DNA from: a bacterium
GTDB taxonomy: Bacteria; Patescibacteriota; Microgenomatia; UBA1406; GWC2-37-13
Length of the DNA: 64,000 nt
NCBI GenBank assembly: GCA_021833625.1
Contig: JAKBEU010000002.1
Span: forward strand, 1-64,000
Direction: 5' to 3'
The position numbers and the translations under genes are program-made. This document shows positions 32,511 through 42,070 of this stretch, piece by piece. Under the pieces are notes generated by a model. That model was not told where the DNA came from. It made no database searches and worked only from the letters and a program-made list of their open reading frames with translations. Position 1 is the stretch's first letter. Each line of letters opens with the position of its first letter.

Positions 32511-35500
32511 TTATTTGATGTAATCAATTGATAATCCAAGTGCGTTCAGTTCCTTCAAAAGGACGTGGAATGACTCCGGAACATTTGACTGTGGGATATC
32601 AATTCCTTTTATGATGGACTCAAACGCTTTTGTACGTCCGCGAACATCATCACTTTTGATAGTAAGCATTTCCTGTAAGGTTGCCGGTACTCGATGTGAC
32701 TCAAGTGCCCAGACTTCCATTTCTCCAAATCTCTGTCCTCCCATTTGTGACTTTCCACCAAGAGGCTGTTGTGAGACGAGTGAGTATGGTCCGATTGATC
32801 GGGCATGGAACTTATCTTCCACCATGTGAATGAGTTTCATGATGTATCCGGTTCCTACCAATACTTTGTTGCCGAATTTTTTTCCTGTTTTTCCATCATA
32901 CAATGTAACTTTCCCATCGATTGGTAAGCCCATCTTCTTGAATTCTTTTGTGATGAATTCTTCCTCAATCTTTTCAAAGACCGGGGTAACGATGTGCCAA
33001 TTGTTGTATTTTGCGATGAATCCAAGCAATGTTTCAAACAACTGTCCCAAGTTCATTCTTGCGAGAATGGAAGGAGGGGAGATGATAACATCTACCGGTG
33101 TTCCATCTTCAAGATATGGCATGTCCCATTCCGGAAGAATTCCGGAAATAACACCTTTGTTTCCATGGCGTCCTGCAAGCTTGTCTCCAATTCTTATTTT
33201 TCTGAATTCAGCTGTGTTAACAATGATTCTTTTGATGATGCTTGGTTCGAGTTCGTTAGGATCTTTCTTGCTGTCAATGGATTCTATATTGACGACAACG
33301 CCTCTCTTGCCGTATGGCATGCGAAGGGAAGTGTCCTTAACATCTTTTGCTTTTTCACCAAAGATTGCGCGAAGTAATCGTTCCTCAGCTGTGAGTTCTT
33401 TTTCTCCCTTTGGAGCAACTTTACCAATAAGGATGTCACCGCTTTTTATTTGAGTTCCAACAACCACGAGTCCATCTTTGTCCAAATTACCAAGGACTTC
33501 TTCTCGGACATTTGGAATGTCTCTTGTTAATTCTTCAGGTCCTAATTTTGTATCAACGACATCAGCAATAAATTCTTCGCTTGTTATGGAAGATAAAAGA
33601 TCTTCCTTAACGACGCGCTCGGAGATAACGAATCCGTCTTCGTATCCGAGACCGTTAAATGACGTGTATGCAACGACGAGATTTTGTCCAAGAGCAAGCT
33701 GTCCATTTTGAGTTGCCGGTCCGTCAACGATGACTGCATCTTTTTTGACCTTCTGTCCGAGTTCAACACATGGACGCTGATCAAATACGACATCTTTGCT
33801 TGTGCGAATGTACCGTTCAAGCTCATAATCGTATTCTTTTCCGCTTTTTCCCTTAAGAGTTACGTGTTTTGCGTCAACATACTTGACGGTTGCATCTTCC
33901 TCAGCAAGGACTGTTCTTCCGAGAGACTGTGCTATTTTTCCTTCAGTTCCTGTTCCGACAAGTGGGGCAGATGGTTTAACAAGTGGAACTGCCTGACATT
34001 GCATGTGCGTTCCCATGAGGGCACGGCTTGCATCGTCGTTCTGCAGGAAAGGAATGAGTGATGCCGAAATACCGACTACTTCCTGTGGGGAAATGTCGAT
34101 ATAATCAATTTTTTCTGTTGCAACTTCAAGAAGGTCTCCCTTGTATCGTGCAACAACTGTTTCATCTTGAATTTCTTTTTTGTCGTTTACTTTTACGTTT
34201 GCTGAGGTGATGTGATATTGTTCTTCATCATCAGCCTGCAAATAGACAACTTCGTCAGAAATCTGTACTTTTGTTTTATCTCCGACTTTTGTCTTGATTA
34301 TTTTTTTGTATGGTGTTTCCAAAAATCCAAACTTATTGATTTTTGTGAACATTGCCATATAGGTAACAACACCGATGTTTGGACCCTCTGGTGATCTAAT
34401 GGGGCAAATACGTCCGTATTGAGAAGATGCGATATCTCGGATTGAAAATGATGCGCGTTCCTTTTCAATACCGCCCGGTCCACCAACGGTTATTCTTCGT
34501 AAATTGTCAAGTTCTGAAAGCGGATTTGTCTGATCGACAATTGTTGACAACTGGTTCGTTCGGTAGAACGAATTAATTGCCATCATTATCGGTTTTGAGT
34601 TAATTATCTGGGAAGGAGTCGGGAATGTGTCGGAAGGAACCAAGCTCATGCGTTCCTTGATTTCTTTTTCAGTGCGCACCATGCCGACACGTACTCCGTA
34701 CGTTCCGACAAGTTCTCCGACGGTCTTTAAACGACGGTTGCCAAGATGGTCAATATCGTCAAAAGATCCCTTGTCCATTGTTAACTGGACTAAATATTTT
34801 ATTGCTGCAATAATATCTTCTTTTGTAAGGATGTGGTGTTCTTTATCAATTGGCTGATTAAGTCCTAATTTCTTATTAATCTTGTATCGTCCGACATCAG
34901 CAAGAGAATATCTCCTGTGGTTGAAAAACAAATTGTTGAGTGTTTCGTTTGCATTCTCAAGAATAAGAGGTTCTCCCGGCTTTATCTTGCGGTAAAGTTC
35001 AAGAACTGCTTCGTCTTTATTCTTTGTTTTATCTTTTTTGAACGTAGGAAGAATATATTTATCAAGAAGTGTCTGGTCAAGATCTTTGAAATGTTCCATT
35101 ATCTGGTTTGTTGTTTCATTATCAAAGACTTTCAAAAATACTGAAGCCAAGAACTTTCTTTTTTTGTTTATTTTTCCTTCGATTGTTCCGTTTTTGCTTA
35201 TCGTGAAATCAAGCCACGAACCGATATACGGGCGGACCTCTGCGTTGTAGAGAGTGAGACCTGACGTCTTATCAATTTCTGCCGTGAAATAAACACCAGG
35301 AGACCTGACTATCTGGTTGATTATTGCGCGCTCAATTCCATTGATGATGAATGTTCCACGAGAAGTCATTTTTGGAAGGTTAAAGAAATAGACATCCTGT
35401 TTCTTTTCTGTTCCCACCTTTTTGTTTACTAAGCGTACTTTTACATAAACAGGGAAGTCGTAGGTAAGTTTTTTCTTGATGCAAAGATCTATTGAATAGC

Positions 35501-35723
35501 GAGGCTTGTCAAAGTACAAATCTTCAAAATAAAGGGAGAATTTTTTGCCTGTGTAGTCTTCAATGGGGAAAAATTCTTCTAGAATGTCGCGAACTTCTAC
35601 TTCGAGGAAGTGGTTCCATGAATCTTTTTGTATTTCGATAAGGTCTAGCTCCTTAAGTTTATTTTGTTCCTTTCCGAGGAAAATTTCTGATGGGGTGTTA
35701 GATTGAGCATTGAGGTTTCGCAT
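32511..35723 (-). CDS. rpoB: RNA polymerase beta subunit
   Basis: 1070 aa, clearly shorter than E. coli RpoB (1342 aa), lacking the lineage-specific insertions. Rifampicin-pocket region RTNQLSTIVDQTNPLSELDN is present, with leucine-serine-threonine in place of the usual FMDQ-type cluster start. The C-terminal KLAGRHGNKGV, and QPLGGKSQMGGQRFGEMEVW are as expected. It is the first gene of the minus-strand rpoBC-rpsL-rpsG-fusA run. No rplJ/rplL genes precede it. Confidence 0.98.
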   Translation of the reverse strand: MRNLNAQSNTPSEIFLGKEQNKLKELDLIEIQKDSWNHFLEVEVRDILEEFFPIEDYTGKKFSLYFEDLYFDKPRYSIDLCIKKKLTYDFPVYVKVRLVNKKVGTEKKQDVYFFNLPKMTSRGTFIINGIERAIINQIVRSPGVYFTAEIDKTSGLTLYNAEVRPYIGSWLDFTISKNGTIEGKINKKRKFLASVFLKVFDNETTNQIMEHFKDLDQTLLDKYILPTFKKDKTKNKDEAVLELYRKIKPGEPLILENANETLNNLFFNHRRYSLADVGRYKINKKLGLNQPIDKEHHILTKEDIIAAIKYLVQLTMDKGSFDDIDHLGNRRLKTVGELVGTYGVRVGMVRTEKEIKERMSLVPSDTFPTPSQIINSKPIMMAINSFYRTNQLSTIVDQTNPLSELDNLRRITVGGPGGIEKERASFSIRDIASSQYGRICPIRSPEGPNIGVVTYMAMFTKINKFGFLETPYKKIIKTKVGDKTKVQISDEVVYLQADDEEQYHITSANVKVNDKKEIQDETVVARYKGDLLEVATEKIDYIDISPQEVVGISASLIPFLQNDDASRALMGTHMQCQAVPLVKPSAPLVGTGTEGKIAQSLGRTVLAEEDATVKYVDAKHVTLKGKSGKEYDYELERYIRTSKDVVFDQRPCVELGQKVKKDAVIVDGPATQNGQLALGQNLVVAYTSFNGLGYEDGFVISERVVKEDLLSSITSEEFIADVVDTKLGPEELTRDIPNVREEVLGNLDKDGLVVVGTQIKSGDILIGKVAPKGEKELTAEERLLRAIFGEKAKDVKDTSLRMPYGKRGVVVNIESIDSKKDPNELEPSIIKRIIVNTAEFRKIRIGDKLAGRHGNKGVISGILPEWDMPYLEDGTPVDVIISPPSILARMNLGQLFETLLGFIAKYNNWHIVTPVFEKIEEEFITKEFKKMGLPIDGKVTLYDGKTGKKFGNKVLVGTGYIMKLIHMVEDKFHARSIGPYSLVSQQPLGGKSQMGGQRFGEMEVWALESHRVPATLQEMLTIKSDDVRGRTKAFESIIKGIDIPQSNVPESFHVLLKELNALGLSIDYIK

Positions 35724-35763
35724 CGATCTTAGTATTAAACAAATTTTAAGATAACAAAAACAA

Positions 35764-35785
35764 TCCCCCCAAAAAAATTGGGGGA
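35764..35785 (-). terminator. Terminator between envelope genes and rpoB
   Basis: On the minus strand CCCCC and GGGGGG arms form a stem around a T-rich loop, followed by a T-rich run. It ends the minus-strand transcript arriving from the 37.1-35.8 kb genes, just before the rpoB promoter region. Confidence 0.65.
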
Positions 35786-35823
35786 AAAAATCTTCCTAAT
35801 TGTAACGCATATGTAGGTAAAGG

Positions 35824-36102
35824 TCAAGCGCGTTTTGAAACATGTCGAATTTTCTCTAAGACGGTCGAAACAGTCTCAAAAGAGGTGAGTTTATCCTTCG
35901 ATTGTTTTTTTACCCCATTGAGTTGGGTTTGTTTAATAAGTTTGTGAATATTTGTATCTAAATTTTCTGAGAAATCAAGCAATGTTTGAAGACCGTTTCT
36001 TCCATTTTTTGTTCCGAGAACATACAAACAGGCACCAGCCACAAGAGATCCGGCTATGAACCCGTTCCAGAAGTTTTTGACATTACCCTCATTTTTTATC
36101 AT
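35824..36102 (-). CDS. Small YtxH-like membrane protein
   Basis: 92 aa. One membrane helix near the N-terminus (FWNGFIAGSLVAGACLYVLG) directly followed by TKNGRNGLQTLLDFSENLD, the GKKTRxxL-like continuation typical of YtxH-type proteins. The rest is a charged cytoplasmic helix. Function is unknown. It overlaps its upstream neighbour by 14 nt, so the pair is co-expressed. Confidence 0.6.
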   Translation of the reverse strand: MIKNEGNVKNFWNGFIAGSLVAGACLYVLGTKNGRNGLQTLLDFSENLDTNIHKLIKQTQLNGVKKQSKDKLTSFETVSTVLEKIRHVSKRA

Positions 36103-36349
36103 TTTTCTTGGAAGTTACGAGTTCAAGTAATTTAAATAATGCCTTAAATCCGTTAAAAAACCCGCTTACTTCTTCAAATCCCTTCTCAAGACCTACTCCA
36201 ATGGATTCGAATCCGAGGGTAATCTTATTTATGGTTGCAAGGGTCTTTTTCAGTTCTTTAAGAACGAGAAAAAGTTGAATACCCACTATAACTGAAAAAA
36301 CGGTAATCGTACCGAGGGTTACGATGAGAAGAATCTGCATTGTGTCCAT
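36089..36349 (-). CDS. Small membrane protein, DUF948-like
   Basis: 86 aa. An N-terminal membrane helix (LLIVTLGTITVFSVIVGIQL) and an amphipathic helix with heptad character (LVLKELKKTLATINKITLGF), then a short hydrophobic stretch. The arrangement matches DUF948/YoxC-type general-stress proteins. Function is unknown; with the YtxH-like gene downstream it forms a two-gene unit, an association also seen in Firmicutes. Confidence 0.55.
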   Translation of the reverse strand: MDTMQILLIVTLGTITVFSVIVGIQLFLVLKELKKTLATINKITLGFESIGVGLEKGFEEVSGFFNGFKALFKLLELVTSKKNDKK

Positions 36350-36352
36350 GTG

Positions 36353-37099
36353 TTAGATTTTAATATTTTTAATTGTCGGATTTTTTTTCTCCGCCCAATA
36401 TTTGTTAGCTAAGTATAGTGCGTCAAATGTTCCAGCGTCAAGCCAATATCCGTTAAGCTCCGCCCAATGCAGAGAATTCTCTTTAATATATACGTTGTTC
36501 ACATCGGTTATCTCAAGCTGGCCGCGAGCTGAGGGCTTGCACATCTTTATTTTGTCAAAAACGGTGTTGTCATACATATAAAGGCCCGTCACTGCGAAGT
36601 TTGAGGGGGGATCTTTTGGTTTTTCAATAATTTCAACAATTTTTGAAGAATCATTTGAGTCAAATCGGGGTACTCCAAAACGATGTGCATCAGGTACTTC
36701 TTTGAGGAAGATAGTGGCACCCTCTTTAAAATTTTTTACTGAATCTGAGATGTCTGCATCCGTTGTGTTGTCTCCTAAGATAACCGTTACGGGCCCGTTA
36801 TCGGCAAAATCGTGTGCTATGGCAAGCGCATCTGCAATTCCTCCATCTGCCTTTTCCTGGTAGGCAAACTCTACGTGTTCCATGCCGAATTCCTTTCCGT
36901 TTTTAATGACGGGGATAAAATGTCCGGAGTGCGGTCCAGAAACAATAATGAGTATTTCTTTTATTCCGGCACGGACCAATGTTTGAATAGGATAGTAAAT
37001 CATTGGTTTGTCATAAACGGGGAGAAGATGTTTGTTGGTTGCATGAGTAAGGGGATACAATCTACTTCCAAGTCCTCCGGCTAAAATTATTCCTTTCAT
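36353..37099 (-). CDS. Sugar-1-phosphate nucleotidyltransferase (RmlA-like)
   Basis: 248 aa. N-terminal nucleotide-binding signature GIILAGGLGSRLYPLT with the activating lysine in NKHLLPVYDKPMIYYPI; then LGDNTTD (metal/nucleotide) and the sugar-binding EIIEKPKDPPSNFAVTGLYM. This is the glucose-1-phosphate thymidylyltransferase family, but it is about 40 residues shorter than RmlA, lacking the C-terminal allosteric part. It activates hexose-1-phosphate for surface glycan synthesis, linking to the glycosyltransferase island further right. No rmlB, C or D gene lies nearby. Confidence 0.88.
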   Translation of the reverse strand: MKGIILAGGLGSRLYPLTHATNKHLLPVYDKPMIYYPIQTLVRAGIKEILIIVSGPHSGHFIPVIKNGKEFGMEHVEFAYQEKADGGIADALAIAHDFADNGPVTVILGDNTTDADISDSVKNFKEGATIFLKEVPDAHRFGVPRFDSNDSSKIVEIIEKPKDPPSNFAVTGLYMYDNTVFDKIKMCKPSARGQLEITDVNNVYIKENSLHWAELNGYWLDAGTFDALYLANKYWAEKKNPTIKNIKI

Positions 37100-37102
37100 A
37101 TC

Positions 37103-37384
37103 TTAAGGTTGAATAAGTAATAACATTAAAAACAACACGGTAAATCCGATGAGTATATATTCTACTATATGGGTTAGCCGCACGTGTTTTATTTTTGTGT
37201 GGTGATATTGCCCCCAAAATATATAAAAACCGACGAACAGGCAGATAATCATGAAACTGTACGTTTTGTACCCCTCAAAAAGGCGCAGGAAGATAAGAAA
37301 TAAAACGCCTCCCGTAATAAGAACAAGGTAGTCAAACAAGTGTGTCCCAAACTCCTTTTTTACCGAACGGATGATGTGGCTCAT
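37103..37384 (-). CDS. Small three-helix membrane protein
   Basis: 93 aa, three predicted membrane helices (about 17-35, 43-58, 72-91). Starts MSHIIRSVKKEFG. The family is not recognised with confidence. Short gaps on both sides (3 and 6 nt) place it in the operon between the CAP-domain gene and the nucleotidyltransferase. Confidence 0.55.
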   Translation of the reverse strand: MSHIIRSVKKEFGTHLFDYLVLITGGVLFLIFLRLFEGYKTYSFMIICLFVGFYIFWGQYHHTKIKHVRLTHIVEYILIGFTVLFLMLLLIQP

Positions 37385-37390
37385 AAGTGT

Positions 37391-38263
37391 TTATAAAATG
37401 GCTCCCTGTCTTAGGATAAACAAAATACCAAGTCCGATAAAGCCGATAAATATCATATGGGCAATGTGTTTTCCCCTCAGGTGGAGAATATTGAGCTTTG
37501 AAGCAAAGAAAAAGTCAACCGCAAGTGCAACAAAGATAAAAAATATGAAGAACATGTTTATGTTAAATGCAAACTTCTTTCCGTTTACCGGAACGGTATT
37601 TTTTTGATATTCACCCAATACCTTCTCTGGTGCAGCGGGTAAGCTATTTTTAATCTCTTTTGCGGAAGGAACCTCTGTTTTTTCTACGATTTTATTGATG
37701 GGGGAGCCGAACATCTGTACGACGAGAGTCGTATTTTCTCCGTTTAGCATTCCATTCACAACGGCAAATCCTACCTCTTTATATTCTTTATTCAAAAGAT
37801 TTGCCCGGTGGGTAGGAGAGTCCATCCAAGCGTCAACTACGTTTTGCGAGAACAAAAAGTTCTTTGCAAGGTTTTCACCGGCAAACTCATAAGAATAGCC
37901 CGATTGTTTAATAAAATCCCATGGACTTGTCCCGTCGGGAGCAAAATGCGACCAATAATTATTCTGGAACATGTGCGCTGCCTTTTTTTGAGCAGCCTCC
38001 GTTAATTGACTGTTTATGATAAGTGGGGCAAGATTGTTTTTTACCCGGTCCTCATTTGTGATGGTGAGTAATTTTTCAATACTGATGTCGGTTGCAACTC
38101 CCAGTACTTGAGAGAAAAATGGAGTTTTTTTGCTTACAAAAACAAGGAGAACGGCGATCATGAGATAGACCGTCAGCATGTTTGTCTGAAGCGAGTGTGA
38201 TCGAAAATTATTTTCTTCACTCGGAACAAAAAAATGAATGAATTGTTTAAAAATCGTTTTCAT
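37391..38263 (-). CDS. CAP/SCP-domain protein (YkwD-like), membrane anchored
   Basis: 290 aa. An N-terminal membrane helix (about 28-48), then a CAP (cysteine-rich secretory protein, antigen 5, PR-1) domain: LLTITNEDRVKNNLAPLI, the histidines in AAHMFQNNYWSHFAPDGTSP and in DSPTHRANLL, and the ENLA motif. Two membrane helices lie at the C-terminus (about 220-240, 255-280). The domain is presented outside the cell. CAP proteins of bacteria are surface-exposed and of unclear activity. Overlaps VanZ by 4 nt. Confidence 0.85.
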   Translation of the reverse strand: MKTIFKQFIHFFVPSEENNFRSHSLQTNMLTVYLMIAVLLVFVSKKTPFFSQVLGVATDISIEKLLTITNEDRVKNNLAPLIINSQLTEAAQKKAAHMFQNNYWSHFAPDGTSPWDFIKQSGYSYEFAGENLAKNFLFSQNVVDAWMDSPTHRANLLNKEYKEVGFAVVNGMLNGENTTLVVQMFGSPINKIVEKTEVPSAKEIKNSLPAAPEKVLGEYQKNTVPVNGKKFAFNINMFFIFFIFVALAVDFFFASKLNILHLRGKHIAHMIFIGFIGLGILFILRQGAIL

Positions 38264-38649
38264 AGCAATCTTTTTAGATAACGGACATTCCGTATAATAG
38301 TATACATAATAAGCATCCCAACAAGATCGATTACGACATCCCTCATTCTTCCTTGCCGTGTTGGGGTAAATAACTGGTGAAATTCGTCGGATGCAGAATA
38401 GCCAAGAGACGCAAAAAGGGTAAGCAGTAGTATGGGAATTTGCTTAATGGTCTTTACCGAGTTAAATGCACGATAGAAGAGAAAAAAAAGTAGGGCGTAC
38501 TCGACCATATGCAGCGTTTTAAAGGTAACAAATTCGACAACAACCTGATTCGAGATGTTTACCTTGTGTTGGGAAGACATGTAAAAAATACACGCCATCC
38601 ATACAAAAGGAGGAAGCCAATAATATACGTATCTAAGGATTTTCTGCAT
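38260..38649 (-). CDS. VanZ-like membrane protein
   Basis: 129 aa with four membrane helices and the family motif SDEFHQLFTPTRQGRMRDVV followed by the helix IDLVGMLIMYTII. VanZ-like proteins are linked to teicoplanin resistance and cell-envelope function, with unknown mechanism. Overlaps the lamin-tail gene by 17 nt upstream and the CAP gene by 4 nt downstream. Confidence 0.88.
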   Translation of the reverse strand: MQKILRYVYYWLPPFVWMACIFYMSSQHKVNISNQVVVEFVTFKTLHMVEYALLFFLFYRAFNSVKTIKQIPILLLTLFASLGYSASDEFHQLFTPTRQGRMRDVVIDLVGMLIMYTIIRNVRYLKRLL

Positions 38650-39829
38650 ACTTCATTTTAGCGAAGACAGATACAAGAGTCAAAAGCGCATACAAAGTTG
38701 CAGTAAGGGACAGACAAGGAAAAAAGGAAACCGGTTCACCAGATACCCGTGTTGATTCTCCTAACACGGACGGCGCCGTTTCCTTGACGGGGACTGTGCT
38801 TTGCACTCGTTTCGTTAGTTTCGACGGTGACGTGATAGGGGATGTCGTCATGCTGTTTGCAACTGACTGTATTTTTTTTGTTGGTGTTTGGGTCTGCACT
38901 TTTGTCGGTTGTGTTTCATAGCAGCTGTTATTTTGATTGTTTAGAGAGGGAAGCTGAAGGCAATACGTGTCGCTGTTGTTGCTTTGTCTTCCGAAACTAA
39001 ATCCTTGTTTTGCATTCGTATATTCCATACTGTCTTTCTCAATTCCGGAAAAATTCAGAAGTCTTACACTGTCTTGGTCATTATTAAAAAGAGAAGAAGA
39101 AAAAGAAACGGCCCCATACTGTTTTGCCGGAAGAGTCAGGCTAAACGCATGGGGAGAAGATCCTCCCGCCTCAATATCATCAATTTTCCAATCCGTTAAA
39201 ATGACCTCATTGTCGCCTGAGTTATAAAGTTCAATCCACTCGTGTTCATCCTTATTCGGATAAGGATATACTTCGGAAATAAAAATGGAGTCATTGTCAA
39301 CGGGCGGCACAGAGGTAGGAAGATTAATGGGCACGGTGGTTGGGATTGGGACTTCGGTTGGAACTACAATTGGAGTGAGAGTAGGAATCGGCGTTAAAGA
39401 GAGACAGGCTGTTTCGTTGGAAGCATTTTTTGTCATGAAATTAAGGCTGAACCAGTTGTTGCCTCCATCAGGACACTTTACGAAAGCTTTTGTGAAATCA
39501 AATGTTCCCGAATAGGTTGCAACTTCAAGAACATCTCCCAGATTATTTTTCAAGAGAACAGTATCCCCTGAATTATTAAGAACTGCAGATGAGGTGGAGA
39601 CAATATATCCGTACGGGGGAGCGCTGGTTGTTGCTATTTTTATTTTATGTCCGTCTGCATCAACAAGCTGATACTGAGAAATATCAACAAACTCATTCCC
39701 CGTGTTATATAGCTCAACCCATTCATATTCTCCCGACACGGGAGCAGGATATATTTCATTAAGCACCACGGATGCATGACAAAGAAAAGGATTAATAAGC
39801 AGAAGAAGCAGGATGAAAAAATAACCCAT
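38633..39829 (-). CDS. Secreted protein with two lamin-tail domains
   Basis: 398 aa from the ATG at 39829 (an in-frame GTG two codons upstream is possible). Signal peptide GYFFILLLLLINPFLCHA, then two lamin-tail (LTD) domains: VVLNEIYPAPVSGEYEWVEL and IFISEVYPYPNKDEHEWIEL each open one domain. Between them lies a long Pro/Thr linker (PIPTLTPIVVPTEVPIPTTV) likely glycosylated or extended across the wall; another Thr/Ser-rich part precedes a C-terminal membrane helix (SFFPCLSLTATLYALLTLVS). An exposed adhesive or scaffold protein is a reasonable guess. TTGACA at 39861-39866 (minus strand) may be part of its promoter. Confidence 0.85.
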   Translation of the reverse strand: MGYFFILLLLLINPFLCHASVVLNEIYPAPVSGEYEWVELYNTGNEFVDISQYQLVDADGHKIKIATTSAPPYGYIVSTSSAVLNNSGDTVLLKNNLGDVLEVATYSGTFDFTKAFVKCPDGGNNWFSLNFMTKNASNETACLSLTPIPTLTPIVVPTEVPIPTTVPINLPTSVPPVDNDSIFISEVYPYPNKDEHEWIELYNSGDNEVILTDWKIDDIEAGGSSPHAFSLTLPAKQYGAVSFSSSLFNNDQDSVRLLNFSGIEKDSMEYTNAKQGFSFGRQSNNSDTYCLQLPSLNNQNNSCYETQPTKVQTQTPTKKIQSVANSMTTSPITSPSKLTKRVQSTVPVKETAPSVLGESTRVSGEPVSFFPCLSLTATLYALLTLVSVFAKMKYAENP

Positions 39830-39943
39830 TATCACTATTTAAATAGGCAAGAGTTTTTATTGTCAACGGATTATAAGCCGCAAAATCATTTAACGGACTG
39901 TCAAAATAGGGAGAAATGAACTTTATTGGTAAGAAGTTATTAT

Positions 39944-41143
39944 TTACCAACTTACCCTGTCTATTTCCCGTATACTTCCGACAGAATATTTATCGGTAAA
40001 TGGAATATTGTGACCGTTTGGAGTGTAGGGATCATTCATTTTATAATTACCCCCCGAACCGCTAATGAGTACAAGGAAGTGGTCCGGTCTCGGGCCCCCG
40101 TCATAACTTATCCCAACTACAACGGGTCGTCCTCCGCTTAATTCATTGTCGATAATGGAAAATTCACGGGTGGAAGTTGCGCCATCCGCCGTGATTGTTT
40201 TATTAAGATATGCCGGATAATATGATGCGAAATTGGAAGGATTACTGTTTATTGTCTGAGGGGTCACTCCTCTGTGTCCATAATGCGTATACACCATTGC
40301 CATGGATGTCACCAAACATCCGTCGGATGCAATGGTATATCCGGTATTATTAAGAGCAGAACCTCCCCATTGAGAATCTCGTTGATTGTAATAGCATCCC
40401 CAATCGTCGCACACGGTTTGATTGCTCAGGAGTGAGGAGCCTCCCTGATTACTTACGAAACGGCTAAATCCGGCAAGCTGTGCTTGTGCTTCCGATAAGA
40501 GCGACTGATAAGTAGTCTCATCATTGTTTGTTTCGACAAGCAATCTTTCCTTTTGTGTTTCCTGCGTTTTTAACGATTCCTTTTGTGCATTAAGACTGGC
40601 AACGAGCTGATCCAGCTCGACCTTTTTTTGCTCGCGCAATATTTTTTGCGCCTCATAATTTACTTTCGCTTCCTGGACTTGTACGAGGAGCTTTTGGTTA
40701 TTATTTTGCGTCGTTTTTTGATATTTAATCCTGTTGGTGAGGTCTGCTATCGTTTTTGTATCGAGCAATAATTCGAATATCGAAAACTGTTGCGTCTTGT
40801 ATCCGTCAACAATCCGTTGGAGAAGCATCTTTGACAAACTACTGAGGGACGAGTCAAGATTTTCGATGCGACTCCCTAACTTCTCTATTTCGTTTTGCGT
40901 ATCAATTATTTTCTGTTCGCTCCGTTGTATCGTAAGTCCCGTCAGGTATATTTGTGTATCCATTTCTTGAATCTGTGAAGAGAGGGTATTTTTTTGTTGG
41001 CGGATATCAACAAGTTTTTGTTTATATTCTTCTATTTTCTTTGTTAGTTCAGCATCATCAGCAAGAACGGGCACAAGCGCAAAGAAACAAAAGGAAAAAA
41101 GAAGAAGAAAAATAACGCTTTTTTTGCCACGAAAAAATCTCAT
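39944..41143 (-). CDS. Coiled-coil protein with C39-like peptidase domain, FtsEX partner
   Basis: 399 aa from the ATG at 41143. Signal peptide (VIFLLLFSFCFFALVPVLA), then about 200 residues of coiled coil (EYKQKLVDIRQQKNTLSSQI onward) and a C-terminal papain-fold domain of Peptidase_C39_2 type: Cys in SDGCLVTSMAMVYTHYGH, His in RPDHFLVLISG, and NDPYT. The layout equals that of EnvC or PcsB, whose coiled coils are gated by FtsX, but the effector domain is C39-like rather than LytM or CHAP. Position right after ftsE-ftsX supports a role as the FtsEX-controlled septal hydrolase. A TATAAT 6 nt before the ATG gives a possible extra leaderless promoter. Confidence 0.8.
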   Translation of the reverse strand: MRFFRGKKSVIFLLLFSFCFFALVPVLADDAELTKKIEEYKQKLVDIRQQKNTLSSQIQEMDTQIYLTGLTIQRSEQKIIDTQNEIEKLGSRIENLDSSLSSLSKMLLQRIVDGYKTQQFSIFELLLDTKTIADLTNRIKYQKTTQNNNQKLLVQVQEAKVNYEAQKILREQKKVELDQLVASLNAQKESLKTQETQKERLLVETNNDETTYQSLLSEAQAQLAGFSRFVSNQGGSSLLSNQTVCDDWGCYYNQRDSQWGGSALNNTGYTIASDGCLVTSMAMVYTHYGHRGVTPQTINSNPSNFASYYPAYLNKTITADGATSTREFSIIDNELSGGRPVVVGISYDGGPRPDHFLVLISGSGGNYKMNDPYTPNGHNIPFTDKYSVGSIREIDRVSW

Positions 41144-41149
41144 GTGTTC

Positions 41150-41155
41150 ATTATA
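41150..41155 (-). promoter_or_regulatory. Promoter -10 of the coiled-coil peptidase gene (leaderless)
   Basis: TATAAT on the minus strand, ending 6 nt before the ATG. It sits between the ftsX stop and the gene. Confidence 0.5.
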
Positions 41156-41164
41156 CAATCCCAA

Positions 41165-42070
41165 TTATGTTCTCTCGATTGAAAGATATTTGCGGGTAGC
41201 CAAAAAGGTGGAAAGAGCTGCAATCCCGACTCCAAAAAATGCTATAACAAGATAAAGTCCGGCAGCATAAGGAATTGAAATCGGCCATACGGTGAGTTTG
41301 AATCCATACAGGTCAACAAACAGTGCCGGTATGCCGCTTAAGTATGACTGAAGCGCCGGATTGATAAGAAGGACGATGCCTATGAATACGAGATATACCA
41401 CCGTTGACGAAACAAACCCGAGGAATATCGATTCATTAAGAAATGGCTTTCTGATATAACCGGGAGATGCTCCCATAAGGCGCATGAGTTCGATTTCATC
41501 CCGTTTGAGAGCAACCTTAAAATGTGCAATTGTCATAAGGATAATAATCGTTGAAACCATGAGGAAGCTGAAAAACGAAATGGAAATAATACGGACTGCC
41601 AAGGTGAGAGAGAGAAGCTTGTCGACAATATTTTTCTGGAAATTAACTTCGTCTTTGCCGACGACGGAGTTAAGAAAACCTGCGATTTCCGGCAGATAGG
41701 TGGGCTTTTTTGCGAATATTTCCAAAGAAGCGGGAAGGATGTCGGGAGAGACCATTTCCAAAAGTAGGGGATTGTCTTTGTTTAACTGTTTATATAAATT
41801 GTAGGCATCATTTTTCGAGATGTATTTTACCGATTCAACTTTTCCGGATGACAACAACTGTTCTTTCACGTGAAGAATGTCCGACTCACTCACCTGATTT
41901 TGAAAATATATGGCAACCTGCGGACGTGATTCAACATATCCGAGAAGTCCATAAAGAAAATTAAGACAAAAGATAAGAAGTATTGAAAGGAAAAGAGTCA
42001 GGATAAGGGATGAAAAGACGGCAAATGACTGATAAGGGGTCCTTCGAATTGAGGTAAGCAGTTCTTTCAT
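41165..42070 (-). CDS. ftsX: Cell-division protein FtsX
   Basis: 301 aa with four membrane helices (about 17-40, 172-195, 225-250, 275-295) and an extracytoplasmic domain between the first two (RPQVAIYFQNQVSESDILHV at its start), the usual FtsX plan. The segment IELMRLMGASPGYIRKPFL is the conserved region in front of the third helix. It transmits FtsE ATP cycles across the membrane to a hydrolase partner. It overlaps ftsE by 4 nt; the coiled-coil peptidase follows. Confidence 0.95.
   Translation of the reverse strand: MKELLTSIRRTPYQSFAVFSSLILTLFLSILLIFCLNFLYGLLGYVESRPQVAIYFQNQVSESDILHVKEQLLSSGKVESVKYISKNDAYNLYKQLNKDNPLLLEMVSPDILPASLEIFAKKPTYLPEIAGFLNSVVGKDEVNFQKNIVDKLLSLTLAVRIISISFFSFLMVSTIIILMTIAHFKVALKRDEIELMRLMGASPGYIRKPFLNESIFLGFVSSTVVYLVFIGIVLLINPALQSYLSGIPALFVDLYGFKLTVWPISIPYAAGLYLVIAFFGVGIAALSTFLATRKYLSIERT

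Noticed and set aside
32830-33453. 207-codon plus-strand open frame inside rpoB
   Set aside because: Antisense to conserved rpoB codons; the translated product has no domain and reflects codon bias of the real frame.
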